NCBI GenBank assembly: GCA_012727435.1 | Contig: JAAYHB010000008.1 | Location: 1-64,000, forward strand | Direction of reading: 5' to 3' | DNA from: Clostridiales bacterium | GTDB lineage: Bacteria > Bacillota > Clostridia > Oscillospirales > CAG-272 | Length of the DNA stretch: 64,000 nt | Shown here: positions 1-9,476 of the stretch, piece by piece | Position numbering within the stretch: the first letter of the stretch is position 1 | Layout of the letters: each line of letters opens with the position of its first letter | The notes under the pieces: generated by a model | The model's input: the letters and a program-made list of their open reading frames with translations, nothing else | Database searches by the model: none | Told to the model about the DNA's origin: nothing | Translations under genes and position numbers: made by a program

Positions 1-977
1 GCGCCGTGCCAGAGACCGCTGACCAGAAAGACAATCATGACATTCATCTGGTGCCTGAACTTCGAGCAGCGGTTGCCGCCCAGCGGTATGTAGAGGTAAT
101 CGCGGAACCAGGTGGAGAGGCTGATGTGCCAGCGCGCCCAGAATTCCTTGATGCTCTGAGCCGTGTAGGGCAGGTTGAAGTTTTTCATGAGCTTGATTCC
201 CATTATCTCGGCACAGCCGATGGCGATGTCGGTGTATCCCGCAAAGTCGCCGTATATCTGAAAGGCAAACATGACGGTCGCCAGCGCAACCCCGAGTCCC
301 GTGGCCCCGTCCACGTTATTGTAGACCGAGTTGACATACCCGGCAAGCATGTCGGCCACGACCACCTTTTTGAAAAAGCCGATAATCATTTTCCGCAAAC
401 CGCCTATAATATTGCGCCATGCCGGAGGGTTGTCGGCGTGAAGCTGCGGAAGCAGGTTTTCGGGGCGCTCTATAGGACCGGCGACAAGCTGCGGGAAGAA
501 GGACACATAAAGCGCGTAGTACCCGAAATGCCGCTCGGCCTTGACCTGCCCGCGATAGACGTCTATTGCGTATGAGAGGGTCTGAAAGGTGTAGAACGAA
601 ATCCCGACCGGCAGAATCAAATCAAATTCGAGCGGCTGAACTTTGGCGCCAAGCGCGGTCAGAAGCCCGGTGACCGAGGTGGAAAGGAAATTAAAATATT
701 TGAAGAAGAAAAGCACGCCGAGCGAGGCAATAAGCGTCACCGTAAGGCAAGCCTTTGTCAGCGCCTTGTTCTCGCGCCTTTTCTCGATTATCAGCGCACT
801 GACATATGAGATGACTGTTGTGAACAGTATCAGGAAGACCAGGTCGAAGTTCCAGCTGACGTAAAAATAGTAGCTTGCCAAAAGCAGCATCATCCATTTG
901 AGCTTTTTAGGCAGCACGAAATACAGAATTGTGACGACAGGCCAGAAAATCAGAAATTCAAACGAGTTGAATACCAT
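1..977 (-). CDS. MBOAT family O-acyltransferase (AlgI/DltB-like), 3' end beyond the left edge
   Basis: Integral membrane acyltransferase of the MBOAT family, which moves acyl groups across the membrane onto extracellular polymers. Translation of the minus strand from the ATG at 977 is open to the window edge (about 325 residues). It shows the family landmarks in order: an N-terminal F-E-F-L-I-F segment, LILPVGISFYTFQT, DVYRG, SFFPQLVAGPI, FQIYGDFAGYTDIAIG, KEFWARWHISLSTWFRDYLYIPLGG, and the catalytic-His region SGLWHGA at the very edge. The start lies 3 bases after the stop of the small membrane protein gene, so the two are probably coupled. With the SGNH lipoprotein upstream it forms a MBOAT plus SGNH pair, the arrangement used for O-acetylation of cell-surface polysaccharides. 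The substrate is unknown. A second, related MBOAT lies at 61161-62750. Confidence 0.93.
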   Translation of the reverse strand, partial: MVFNSFEFLIFWPVVTILYFVLPKKLKWMMLLLASYYFYVSWNFDLVFLILFTTVISYVSALIIEKRRENKALTKACLTVTLIASLGVLFFFKYFNFLSTSVTGLLTALGAKVQPLEFDLILPVGISFYTFQTLSYAIDVYRGQVKAERHFGYYALYVSFFPQLVAGPIERPENLLPQLHADNPPAWRNIIGGLRKMIIGFFKKVVVADMLAGYVNSVYNNVDGATGLGVALATVMFAFQIYGDFAGYTDIAIGCAEIMGIKLMKNFNLPYTAQSIKEFWARWHISLSTWFRDYLYIPLGGNRCSKFRHQMNVMIVFLVSGLWHG

Positions 978-980
978 ACC

Positions 981-1223
981 CTACGCCTCTTTTCTTACAA
1001 GTCCGACCGAGATTGAGATCAGCAGCATGAGCAGAAGCTCCTCCATCCCGGCCCCGCCCAGCAGGAAAAAGGCGACAAGGATTATATGCAGTATATAGTT
1101 TGCCGCCGCCATAATTAAACACAACCTCCGCCGCCTGCGGAATATGTGCTCAAGAATATTCAGTGCCAGTATCACAAGCATGATGCCGGCGACCGCAAAT
1201 GCGTGCTCGACCAAAAAGTCCAT
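981..1223 (-). CDS. small membrane protein between the SGNH lipoprotein and MBOAT genes
   Basis: An 80-residue hydrophobic protein of unknown function. I start it at MDFLVEHAF (1223) because AAAGG and AGGGG stretches lie upstream; a longer form starting at 1262 would add a polar segment. Two long hydrophobic stretches flank a cluster of five arginines (FRRRRR), which suggests two transmembrane helices with a short cytoplasmic loop. Its stop is 3 bases before the MBOAT start and its start is about 60 bases after the lipoprotein stop, so it is likely co-transcribed and may be an accessory subunit of the acylation machinery. I do not recognise a named family. Confidence 0.6.
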   Translation of the reverse strand: MDFLVEHAFAVAGIMLVILALNILEHIFRRRRRLCLIMAAANYILHIILVAFFLLGGAGMEELLLMLLISISVGLVRKEA

Positions 1224-1282
1224 TATGTATAAATGCCCCTGACCTTTCTTGTAAAGTAACACATCAGTTTTTTGCTTTTCGT

Positions 1283-3274
1283 TTATTTTTCCTTTGCAAG
1301 CTGTGCCTTGATGTCGCGGATGAGCATATCGGTTCTGATTTTCGCGCCCTCGGTGTTCAGATGGAAATCGGTGTTGAAGAAATATCTGGTGTCCATCAAG
1401 TAGTCGGCCACGTTTGAAATCACAACGGCGTGTATATTGTTTTTAGCCGCGTTCATATATTGGGCCTGATGCGAGGAGGTGCGCGATATTTCGTTCACCG
1501 CCACGTAATTTATGCAGGCAAATGAGAGATAGCACTTGCCGCCGGCCGCCGCCACCATATCAAGCGAGCGGTTGAGGTTTTTATTGTATGCGTTCGTAAT
1601 CAAAGAGGCCGCAAGGTCATACCTGTTTGCCGACGGCGTATATGTCTGCCCAACCTTTTCCTTAATGTAGTCGCCGTACATGTTAACCGTCTCGCTGGTA
1701 TAATTTTCATAAGTATTTATTTCCTTCGACTGCCGTGCGGCGTTGAACGAGGCGAACGAAGTGAAAATATTAATGTAGTTTCTTATGTCAACATATGAAA
1801 AGGCATCGTAGGCCCCCTCGAATATCTGCCAAAGCGTCTCGTTCACCGCATTATATCCCCATTGATAATTGATGTTTTCGGGGACGTGAATCAGTATGTC
1901 GCCCTCGTTTATGAAATGCGAGATAACCTCGATATAGAACGATGCAGGGGTGCTCTGATTGCAGCCGTAGTTGACTACCGAATATTCATTGTCAAGCCCG
2001 GCCATGAGCTGCTCGGATATGACGCCGTAGGCGACATTCGAGCCTCCGGTAACAATCAGTTTTTTGCCCGGGGCGGTCATCAGACGCTCGAACTTAATCT
2101 GATATGTCCCGTTCCTTGAGGAAATATACCTCGGTGCCTGCGTCGCGTTCATGTACAGCTTCGAGAAGTTCGGACAGTTCTGATAAAAGTTGTCGTTTAT
2201 CGACATAATCGAGTCGCTCATATAGAGGGTCGTAAAATTCGGGCAGTTTACAACCGCGCCGGGCGTGACGGTTTTGAGATTCTTTGAGAACACAAGCGTG
2301 CTGAAGCTGCAGTTTGAAAACGCCTTGGAAGCTATTGAGGTCACCGGGTTGCCGCCGATGTATTCGGGTATGACCACAACATCGTCGTCCCCGGTGTAGC
2401 CGGTTATCTGGACCTTGCCGCCCGAGATGGTATACTTGAATTTTTCGGGTTCGGTTTCCTTTAACCACTGGGCATAAAGCGTTTCAATCCCGGTCTCGGG
2501 CATGACGATATTCCAGCCCAGCCCGTAGTAGCGGCCGCTGCCGTCGGGCTCGGTGTTGTACCCGTAAAGCACATATCCTTCGCGCACAAAGTTCCCGCCG
2601 TCATAAAGGGTATTCGGGCATATGTAGTGCGAATTCGCAACTTCAACGAAAATCGAGTCGAGCGAGGAGTTCGGCACCCTGCCGCCGTTGGCCCTGTAAA
2701 TGATTATCTTGCTGCCCTCCTGGGCATAGTTTGTGTAGAGCCGTATGCTCTTTGTTATTGTGAAGGTGTACTCGGTGGCATAGCTCACAATTGTGCCTCC
2801 TTTCCTCAGGAGTCCCCCGACAGAGAAGCCGAGAAACATCGCACCCTCCTTCGGGGTGACCGTTAAGGTTATCTCAGTTCCCTCGTAGACCGTCTGAGAT
2901 GCCTCGCTTGAGCTTACCGCGCCGTACCGTGAGTCATTGGTTACGACATATGTATACAACTCACGCGGGCGCGAGGACACCCTTATGGTAGTGGGGTAAT
3001 TCACGTTTTCAAGCATGATTTTCCCGTCTTCGTAAACCGCCCCCCGGTCAACCGAATCGATAATATACGTGGGGTCAACCTCGACCTTAAAAGTGGCGGT
3101 TCCGCCCGGCTGCACCCTTACCGGGTTCTGGCTGGTGACGGTATACCCCTCCCCTTCGGTCAGCATGACTACAAGGCTCAGGTCGCGCCCGGAATCCGGC
3201 CCGGAGCCATGCATGCACCCGGCGGCACAAAGCGCCAGTATAAAAACAAGGAAAAAAAGAGTTCGCTTTTTCAT
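1283..3274 (-). CDS. chimeric lipoprotein: InlB-type repeat, BspA-type leucine-rich repeat and SGNH hydrolase-like domain
   Basis: A 663-residue exported protein. A signal peptide ends in CAAGC, making Cys20 the likely lipidation site. Residues around 40-190 are beta-rich, low-complexity repeats (YxVTSxx, GxxVxxGTxITLTVTP). Residues about 190-275 match the Listeria-Bacteroides/InlB B-repeat pattern, ending in ETLYAQW. Residues about 280-380 look like BspA-type leucine-rich repeats (VTSIASKAFSNC, VTPGAVVNCPNFTTLYMSDS). The C-terminal part, from about 400, resembles an SGNH hydrolase: GGSN holds the presumptive nucleophile Ser, and DFHLN near the C-terminus the Asp and His. The neighbouring MBOAT suggests it works like DltD or AlgX, as the extracellular partner in O-acylation. 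The repeat domains suggest binding to a surface polymer. A strong promoter lies about 145 bases upstream. The catalytic assignment is inferred from motifs only. Confidence 0.75.
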   Translation of the reverse strand: MKKRTLFFLVFILALCAAGCMHGSGPDSGRDLSLVVMLTEGEGYTVTSQNPVRVQPGGTATFKVEVDPTYIIDSVDRGAVYEDGKIMLENVNYPTTIRVSSRPRELYTYVVTNDSRYGAVSSSEASQTVYEGTEITLTVTPKEGAMFLGFSVGGLLRKGGTIVSYATEYTFTITKSIRLYTNYAQEGSKIIIYRANGGRVPNSSLDSIFVEVANSHYICPNTLYDGGNFVREGYVLYGYNTEPDGSGRYYGLGWNIVMPETGIETLYAQWLKETEPEKFKYTISGGKVQITGYTGDDDVVVIPEYIGGNPVTSIASKAFSNCSFSTLVFSKNLKTVTPGAVVNCPNFTTLYMSDSIMSINDNFYQNCPNFSKLYMNATQAPRYISSRNGTYQIKFERLMTAPGKKLIVTGGSNVAYGVISEQLMAGLDNEYSVVNYGCNQSTPASFYIEVISHFINEGDILIHVPENINYQWGYNAVNETLWQIFEGAYDAFSYVDIRNYINIFTSFASFNAARQSKEINTYENYTSETVNMYGDYIKEKVGQTYTPSANRYDLAASLITNAYNKNLNRSLDMVAAAGGKCYLSFACINYVAVNEISRTSSHQAQYMNAAKNNIHAVVISNVADYLMDTRYFFNTDFHLNTEGAKIRTDMLIRDIKAQLAKEK

Positions 3275-3416
3275 CCCTCACTCCAATTGCCTCACATGCG
3301 GCAGAATATGCTTTGCGGATGTTGTACTGACGACCCTGCCGTCTTTGGCAGAGCCGGCATAGCACATGGTTTTGTGCATTATTTACAAATGCGGGCAAAT
3401 TCATATATCAAAGTTA

Positions 3417-3445
3417 AATATAACACACACATTTCGTATTGTCAA
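3417..3445 (-). promoter_or_regulatory. sigma-A promoter for the lipoprotein/MBOAT operon
   Basis: On the minus strand TTGACA (3445-3440) is followed after 17 bases by TATATT (3422-3417). It leaves a leader of roughly 140 bases before the lipoprotein start. The leader contains a CTGCC/GGCAG hairpin and a GCAAAGC segment, but I could not match it to a known riboswitch. Confidence 0.75.
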
Positions 3446-3453
3446 GTATTGCC

Positions 3454-4581
3454 TTATATTTCATGGTTTTTCTTTCTGTAAAGGTCAAGATAAAGCCTCG
3501 CGAGCGCCTCTGTCATGGCAGAGGCGGTGAAGCGTTCGGTATAGAGTCGGCATGCCGCCTGACCCATGCGGGCGAGCAGTTCCCTGTCACCCTCAAGCCG
3601 TGCCAGCGCCGCCTCAAGCGCCAAGTGGTCGGCGGCCGGGATCACGAGCCCGTTCACTCCGTCCTCAACCATGCAGGGGTTGCCGCCGTAATTACTCACC
3701 ACCGCCGGCTTCCCGAGGCTCATTCCCTCCGAGAGCGCCAAGCTTGAGGTTTCGGTCCCGGTCGAGCAATTTACATTGACGTCAATTGCGTTCATGTACG
3801 GCGTGACATCCTCGACAAACCCGGCAAAGACCGCCTTTCCGGCCACCCCGAGCTCAACTGCCGCCCGCCTCAGCTCTACTTCAAGGCTTCCCCGTCCGCA
3901 GATAAGGGCTTTGAGCCGGCTGTTTTTATCACTCGCCGCCAGCGCCCGCAGAAGATAAATATGCCCCTTACACTCCTCAAGCCTCGCAAAAATCCCGGCG
4001 ACAAAATCGTCGTCCGAAAAGCCCAAAGACCTCCGTATTTCCCGCCTCTTTTCATTCCCGAACACATCGAGCGGCTCGACGCCGTTTATTATGACCGTGA
4101 TTTTAGACCGGGGCGTGCCGGTGTCGCTGAGGTTTTGCGCCGCGGCGTCGGCCACCGCGACAATGGCGGTCGAGAGTACGCAGTTGAAGGCGCCGCAGAC
4201 CTGCCTGAGCGGGAAGTGACGCAGGAGAGCAGGCGGGGGATAGGCACAGTGCCGGGTGTAAAGCCTTATCGGGACCCGACATAAGAGCGCGGCAAGCCGC
4301 CCCGAGAGCGCGCCGTGACAGTGGATTATGTCGGGTTTCTCTGCATAGATTATCCGGACATACTCTGGTATTGCCGCCGGCTCGAAAGAGCGGTCGGCTC
4401 CGTGCTTTGTCTCTATTGTCCTGTATCCGAGCGCTTCAATCCTCCGGATAAGCTCGCTGCCGCACGGCAACACCACCGAAATATCAAAGATATCCCGGTC
4501 AAAGTGTCTGAGCTGGTTGAGCAGCAGCACGCCGGCGCCGCCTATGTTGGTGTCTGTTATTACATGGATGAGCTTTATCAT
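3454..4581 (-). CDS. GT4-like glycosyltransferase
   Basis: A 375-residue GT-B fold glycosyltransferase, family 4-like. The N-terminal half begins with HVITDTNIGGAGVLLLNQL, the typical nucleotide-sugar transferase opening, and carries DIIHCHGALSG. The C-terminal half has VAGIFARLEECKGHIYLLRA and the retaining-GT signature ALSEGMSLGKPAVVSNYGGNPCMVEDGVNGLVIP, in which the Glu binds the sugar donor. No signal peptide or membrane span is visible, so it should act at the cytoplasmic face. The acylation operon follows downstream in the same direction with its own promoter, which fits a role in making a surface glycan or glycolipid. Donor and acceptor cannot be told from sequence. Confidence 0.9.
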   Translation of the reverse strand: MIKLIHVITDTNIGGAGVLLLNQLRHFDRDIFDISVVLPCGSELIRRIEALGYRTIETKHGADRSFEPAAIPEYVRIIYAEKPDIIHCHGALSGRLAALLCRVPIRLYTRHCAYPPPALLRHFPLRQVCGAFNCVLSTAIVAVADAAAQNLSDTGTPRSKITVIINGVEPLDVFGNEKRREIRRSLGFSDDDFVAGIFARLEECKGHIYLLRALAASDKNSRLKALICGRGSLEVELRRAAVELGVAGKAVFAGFVEDVTPYMNAIDVNVNCSTGTETSSLALSEGMSLGKPAVVSNYGGNPCMVEDGVNGLVIPAADHLALEAALARLEGDRELLARMGQAACRLYTERFTASAMTEALARLYLDLYRKKNHEI

Positions 4582-4670
4582 GTACTACCTGTTCCCCGGC
4601 TTCCTGTATCTTTAGCATTCACCTTGAGTATTGACAATTCCCGCCGTCCTATTCCCTGCCTGACTGAAGA

Positions 4671-4702
4671 AGCGGGGCTGACGCAATCGCGTCAGCCCCG
4701 CT
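4671..4702 (-). terminator. hairpin after the E2-like gene
   Basis: A perfect 14-base-pair GC-rich stem (AGCGGGGCTGACGC and its complement) with an AATC loop directly follows the stop of the 4706-5662 gene. The T-run after it is weak (CTTCTTC), so termination efficiency is uncertain. Confidence 0.65.
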
Positions 4703-4705
4703 GTC

Positions 4706-5662
4706 TCAATCTATATCTTCATAAACCTCCTCGGGCGGCCGTTCGAGCAATTCGGGATTCTCGACAAATCGCTTGAACATCTTGAAAGCCGAGGCGTAAT
4801 AATAGCCGTCACAAATCCTCTCATCTGTTACGGCTTTTAGGTCAACATACTTGTGGGTGACAATATTCCCGTTCTTGTCGAGCGTGTGCTCGGTCCTTTT
4901 TGTACCGTAGGCCAGAAAAACCGGCAGGTTGCCGAAATCATATATGTGATGGTATATCGGCTTGATTCCGAGCGAGCCCATGCTCGTTATGATCATCGAG
5001 GCGTGCATCGGGCTGATGTCGAGCAGGGCTCGCGGCAGCCAGCCGAAATAATCAAGGAAGTTGATAAACTTCATGGTCCAGCGCAGAAGCAGCCCCGGAA
5101 TGAGTGAGAAGGCCTTGGCATACTTGTCGAACTTGTTCTTTTCATTCAATTTGGCATTTTCCCGGATAGCCTTGTTGAATTTCTCGTACACGTCGTCGAT
5201 GGTGTCGGTCGGCTCAAAAAACACCTTAATGCTGGTGTCGGGGGCGTCAAGCGACATCTCGCGCTTTATGACCATTAATACCGAGATGTGGTTCCGCGCA
5301 TAGATTTTCTGGCCGCTGACAAACCGGTTGATTGCGGGGCGCTGCGAAATGGTCCTGACATAGGCCGCGATAATCACATACAGAATGCCGAAATCGGGCT
5401 TGCCCTCCTTGCGCTTACGGCGGCAGTAAGCGTCGGTCTTGTCGATGCAGAAGCTGTCGGCGTATGTATTGCAGGCATCCGAGCGCCTCGGCATAATGTA
5501 GGGCATCATCGAGACCATCGGGTGTAGGGTGCGGAGCCTGCGCCCGTCCTTCCGGTCCCCGAACCTGCGCTTCCTCTTCTTTGCCGGCGCCGTGGGTAGG
5601 CTGACGTTCATTTCTCCTGCATTTTCTGCTGCCTTTTCGTGCTTTTTCTTCTTTTTAGCCAT
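4706..5662 (-). CDS. stand-alone E2-type acyltransferase-fold protein with altered catalytic motif
   Basis: A 318-residue protein resembling the catalytic domain of 2-oxo acid dehydrogenase E2 or chloramphenicol acetyltransferase, without a lipoyl domain or E1-binding domain. Residues 1-45 are very Lys/Arg-rich. Residues about 50-290 carry the fold, with the equivalent of the E2 motif D-H-R-x-x-D-G reading DERICDG at residues 280-286. The catalytic His is therefore replaced by Glu281 while the Asp and Gly remain; the DNA codon is GAG. The C-terminal continuation (ASAFKMFKRFVENPELLERP) also matches E2. It lies 47 bases after fumC and is probably co-transcribed with it. No E1 or E3 genes are nearby, so a true dehydrogenase complex role is unlikely. 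Substrate unknown. Confidence 0.7.
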   Translation of the reverse strand: MAKKKKKHEKAAENAGEMNVSLPTAPAKKRKRRFGDRKDGRRLRTLHPMVSMMPYIMPRRSDACNTYADSFCIDKTDAYCRRKRKEGKPDFGILYVIIAAYVRTISQRPAINRFVSGQKIYARNHISVLMVIKREMSLDAPDTSIKVFFEPTDTIDDVYEKFNKAIRENAKLNEKNKFDKYAKAFSLIPGLLLRWTMKFINFLDYFGWLPRALLDISPMHASMIITSMGSLGIKPIYHHIYDFGNLPVFLAYGTKRTEHTLDKNGNIVTHKYVDLKAVTDERICDGYYYASAFKMFKRFVENPELLERPPEEVYEDID

Positions 5663-5709
5663 AAATACCTCGTGGTGTGCCGTTTGGGCCTGTAGATTCG
5701 GGTGCCGGA

Positions 5710-7074
<1,365 letters not shown>

Positions 7075-7150
7075 CAAAACCTCCGTGCCACGCTCCGCGG
7101 TATACTGCCGATATTCCCTGCCGCAGTCACGCTTGCAGCAATATAGTAAC

Positions 7151-7179
7151 ATTCTAACACAGGTGCATAGAAATTGCAA
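7151..7179 (-). promoter_or_regulatory. sigma-A promoter for fumC
   Basis: TTGCAA (7179-7174), a 17-base spacer and TAGAAT (7156-7151) on the minus strand, about 75 bases before the fumC ATG. Confidence 0.6.
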
Positions 7180-7234
7180 GGCGGCTTTTCTGATGTTTTG
7201 TCGAAATTGTTTTTTATCGCTACTCTATGGACTA

Positions 7235-7273
7235 CAAAATAAAACGGTCTGCCGGAAGCCGGAACAGACCGTT
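7235..7273 (-). terminator. intrinsic terminator after rubredoxin
   Basis: Stem AACGGTCTG/CAGACCGTT (7243-7273) with an inner CCGG/CCGG pairing, followed on the minus strand by TTTTATTTTG. It ends the rubredoxin transcript and separates it from the fumC promoter. Confidence 0.8.
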
Positions 7274-7298
7274 CATTCTTTTATTATCCCTCTTGGTT

Positions 7299-7478
7299 TC
7301 AGAATTCTTCTTCCTCCTCCGATTCCATAGGCTCAAAATCCTCTTTCGATGCGCCGCAGAGCGGGCAAACCCAATCGGCCGGCAGGTCCTCGAAATCGGT
7401 TCCTTCGTCAATGCCGTTATCGGGGTCGCCATACTCGGGGTCGTATTCATAACCGCACAAAACACATACGTATTTCAT
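7299..7478 (-). CDS. rubredoxin
   Basis: A small iron-binding electron carrier of 59 residues. It starts [14 protein letters not shown] and carries the second iron site [13 protein letters not shown], so the four cysteines that bind a single Fe are all present. The tail is acidic (MESEEEEEF). I choose the ATG at 7478 because GGGAGG precedes it at proper spacing; upstream in-frame sequence is promoter DNA. It is a single-gene unit with its own promoter and terminator. Rubredoxins serve oxygen and peroxide detoxification or other redox enzymes in anaerobes. No partner is encoded next to it. Confidence 0.96.
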   Translation of the reverse strand: MKYVCVLCGYEYDPEYGDPDNGIDEGTDFEDLPADWVCPLCGASKEDFEPMESEEEEEF

Positions 7479-7509
7479 ACAGAAAAGCCTCCCGAAGATT
7501 TTTTTAATT

Positions 7510-7538
7510 ATAATAGTCTGACTTTTTGATTTTGTCAA
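7510..7538 (-). promoter_or_regulatory. sigma-A promoter for rubredoxin
   Basis: TTGACA (7538-7533), 17 bases, then TATTAT (7515-7510) on the minus strand, about 32 bases before the start codon. Confidence 0.75.
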
Positions 7539-7881
7539 CCAGGATTGAATAAGTGTTATGAATTATCGTGCGACAGGTCGCCGCATTTTTTTATTTTTTC
7601 TGACAATAAAAAAGTTATTCTGACATCCCGTCACCGATTTTTCCGGCATGCGACCCGGCATATGTGCAGTATAATCCGACATTGTGCCTGCCGGGTGATA
7701 TGCGTTGCCGGCTGCAGATTCGGTATACCACCTCGTGTGGCAAAAAGTACAGAGCCACCCGGCTGAAGGTTAAAACGTCGCCGGCCGCCTGTCCGGTCTA
7801 ACTCGTTTTGCCCGAGCATAAGATTTCATATCAGGCAGCCATTGCGGGGCCGAGAAAACCAAATGCCGTCGCGGGGAAAAT
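7539..7881. other. intergenic region between divergent rubredoxin and flippase genes
   Basis: 343 bases with no supported gene. It contains poly-T stretches near 7580-7610 and imperfect GC-rich repeats (CCGGCATGCGACCCGGCAT near 7640 and its rough complement near 7690-7720) that could fold in the leader of the plus-strand flippase gene. A TATAAT at about 7670 has no good -35 box. I do not recognise a riboswitch here. Confidence 0.4.
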
Positions 7882-9435
7882 ATGAGAAAATCCAAAGCTT
7901 TTTTATACAATGCCCTATTGCTTGTCGCCGTCTCGCTTATCATGCGGACGGTCGGCATTTATTTCAATGTCTACATTTCAAACAGAATCGGCGCGGTGGC
8001 CATGGGGGTCTACTCGCTTGTCGGCGGGATATACGGTTTCGGTATTACCCTTGCGACCTCGGGGGTAAATCTTGCGGTCACAAGGCTGGTATCAGAGGCG
8101 CTGGGGCGCGAGCAGCCGGGAGAAATCAGGCGCATTATGTCAAGGTGTGTCATTTACGCGAGCTCATTCGGCCTGCTTGCCGCGGTGCTGCTGCTCACGC
8201 TCTCCGAGACAATAGCTTACAGTTGGCTTGACGACCTGCGCACAATCCGCCCGATGAGACTGCTTGCTCTTGCACTGCCGCTGATTTCGGTCACCTCGGC
8301 GCTCAACGGCTACTTCACGGCAATAAGGAAGGTATACAAAAATGCGATAACCGTCTTTGCCGAGCAGTGCATCCGAACATTCTTCACCGTACTGCTGCTC
8401 AACGCCCTGCTACCTCCGGGCATTGAATATTCCTGCGTGGCGCTTGCAGGAGGCGCGGTCCTCGCCGAACTCTCCTCGCTTGTCATCATGTCAACGCTCT
8501 TCTTGCTCGACCGCAGCAGAAAAAGCAAGGAAAAGCCGGGCGGCGGGAGGTATGTCGGCAGGATCCTCGGCATTACCCTGCCGGTAGCCTTCAGCTCGTA
8601 TGTCAGGTCAGGGCTGCTTTCGGTCGAGCACGCGCTCATACCCTCGGGGCTGAAAAAATACGGCGCCTCCACCGAGACCTCGCTCGCCATCTACGGTACC
8701 CTATCGAGCATGGTCTTCCCGGTGGTGCTCTTCCCGGCGGTTTTTCTGACCTCCTTCTCGGGGCTGCTCGTACCCGAGCTCGCCGAGTCGCGCGCACGGG
8801 GCGACAAGGCGCGGATTGAGCGCATAGTTTCGCGGATTATGCGGCTGACCCTGCTCTTTTCGATCGGCACCGGCGGCATCATGCTCTGCTATGCCCGGGA
8901 GCTCGGCGCCGTGCTGTATAAAAATTCGGCTTATGCCGGAAGCTACATCAGCCTCCTGGCGCCGCTGATTCCTGTCATGTACCTTGACAGCATGACCGAC
9001 GTCATGTTAAAAGGCCTCGGGCAGCAGTTTTATTCGATGATAGTCAACATCGCCGACGCGCTGCTCTCTGTCCTTCTGGTATGGCTCTGGCTGCCGGCAC
9101 AGGGAATCAACGCATATATCACGATTATATACATCGCCGAGTTGCTGAACACCTCGCTCAGTGTCGGGCGGCTGCTTACAATAAGCCGTGCCAAGCCGGA
9201 TTTTGTAAACTGGATAATCAAGCCCGCCGCGGCAGTGACAGGCGCCGTCAGCCTGGCCCGGCTGTTTTTCAGACCCGCTTCCCTTTATTCAAAGGCTGCT
9301 CTGGCATATGCCATAGTCGTCACCGGCCTGCTCTATATCCTCCTGTTATCAGGGCTTTTCGCGCTCGGCAAGGATGATCTCATTAACCTGCGGCGTCTCT
9401 TCGGAGAAGCTAAGACTCGCCGGGGCGGACCATAA
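7882..9435 (+). CDS. SpoVB/MurJ-type polysaccharide flippase
   Basis: A 517-residue polytopic membrane protein of the MOP superfamily (oligosaccharide flippase/MATE-like). The first helix begins FLYNALLLVAVSLIMRTVGIYFNVYISNRIGAVAMGVYSL, the pattern of SpoVB-type proteins. I estimate 12-14 hydrophobic segments. The loop TTYLPP-like positions are replaced by a basic SRKSKEKPGGGRYVG linker before helix 7. Such proteins move lipid-linked saccharides, including peptidoglycan precursors, across the membrane; SpoVB homologues act in spore cortex formation. The start ATG is preceded by GGGGAAAAT, a modest ribosome site. It is a single-gene unit closed by the terminator at 9434-9464. I keep to the family level because SpoVB, Wzx-like and MurJ-like members cannot be separated by eye. 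Confidence 0.85.
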   Translation: MRKSKAFLYNALLLVAVSLIMRTVGIYFNVYISNRIGAVAMGVYSLVGGIYGFGITLATSGVNLAVTRLVSEALGREQPGEIRRIMSRCVIYASSFGLLAAVLLLTLSETIAYSWLDDLRTIRPMRLLALALPLISVTSALNGYFTAIRKVYKNAITVFAEQCIRTFFTVLLLNALLPPGIEYSCVALAGGAVLAELSSLVIMSTLFLLDRSRKSKEKPGGGRYVGRILGITLPVAFSSYVRSGLLSVEHALIPSGLKKYGASTETSLAIYGTLSSMVFPVVLFPAVFLTSFSGLLVPELAESRARGDKARIERIVSRIMRLTLLFSIGTGGIMLCYARELGAVLYKNSAYAGSYISLLAPLIPVMYLDSMTDVMLKGLGQQFYSMIVNIADALLSVLLVWLWLPAQGINAYITIIYIAELLNTSLSVGRLLTISRAKPDFVNWIIKPAAAVTGAVSLARLFFRPASLYSKAALAYAIVVTGLLYILLLSGLFALGKDDLINLRRLFGEAKTRRGGP

Positions 9436-9475
9436 AAGCGGGAAGGCAATGCCTTCCCGCTTTTGCTGTTTTTTG
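9434..9475 (+). terminator. bidirectional intrinsic terminator
   Basis: A perfect 14-base-pair stem (AAAAGCGGGAAGGC with its complement, 9434-9464) around the loop AAT, followed on plus by GCTGTTTTTT. On minus four T residues end the stem, so it can also stop the converging ABC transporter operon. It overlaps the flippase stop codon. Confidence 0.9.
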
Positions 9476-9476
9476 A

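Noticed and set aside
6..575. Plus-strand 189-residue reading frame at the left edge.
   Set aside because: It is the antisense of the MBOAT gene, whose minus-strand translation carries clear family motifs.
3275..3430. GEMM-type (c-di-GMP) riboswitch in the lipoprotein leader.
   Set aside because: A GCAAAGC segment and a CTGCC/GGCAG hairpin are present, but their order and spacing do not match the motif, and the GGCAAACC part is missing.
7620..7881. Structured riboswitch upstream of the flippase.
   Set aside because: GC-rich imperfect repeats exist, but no known aptamer core could be recognised and no terminator follows.
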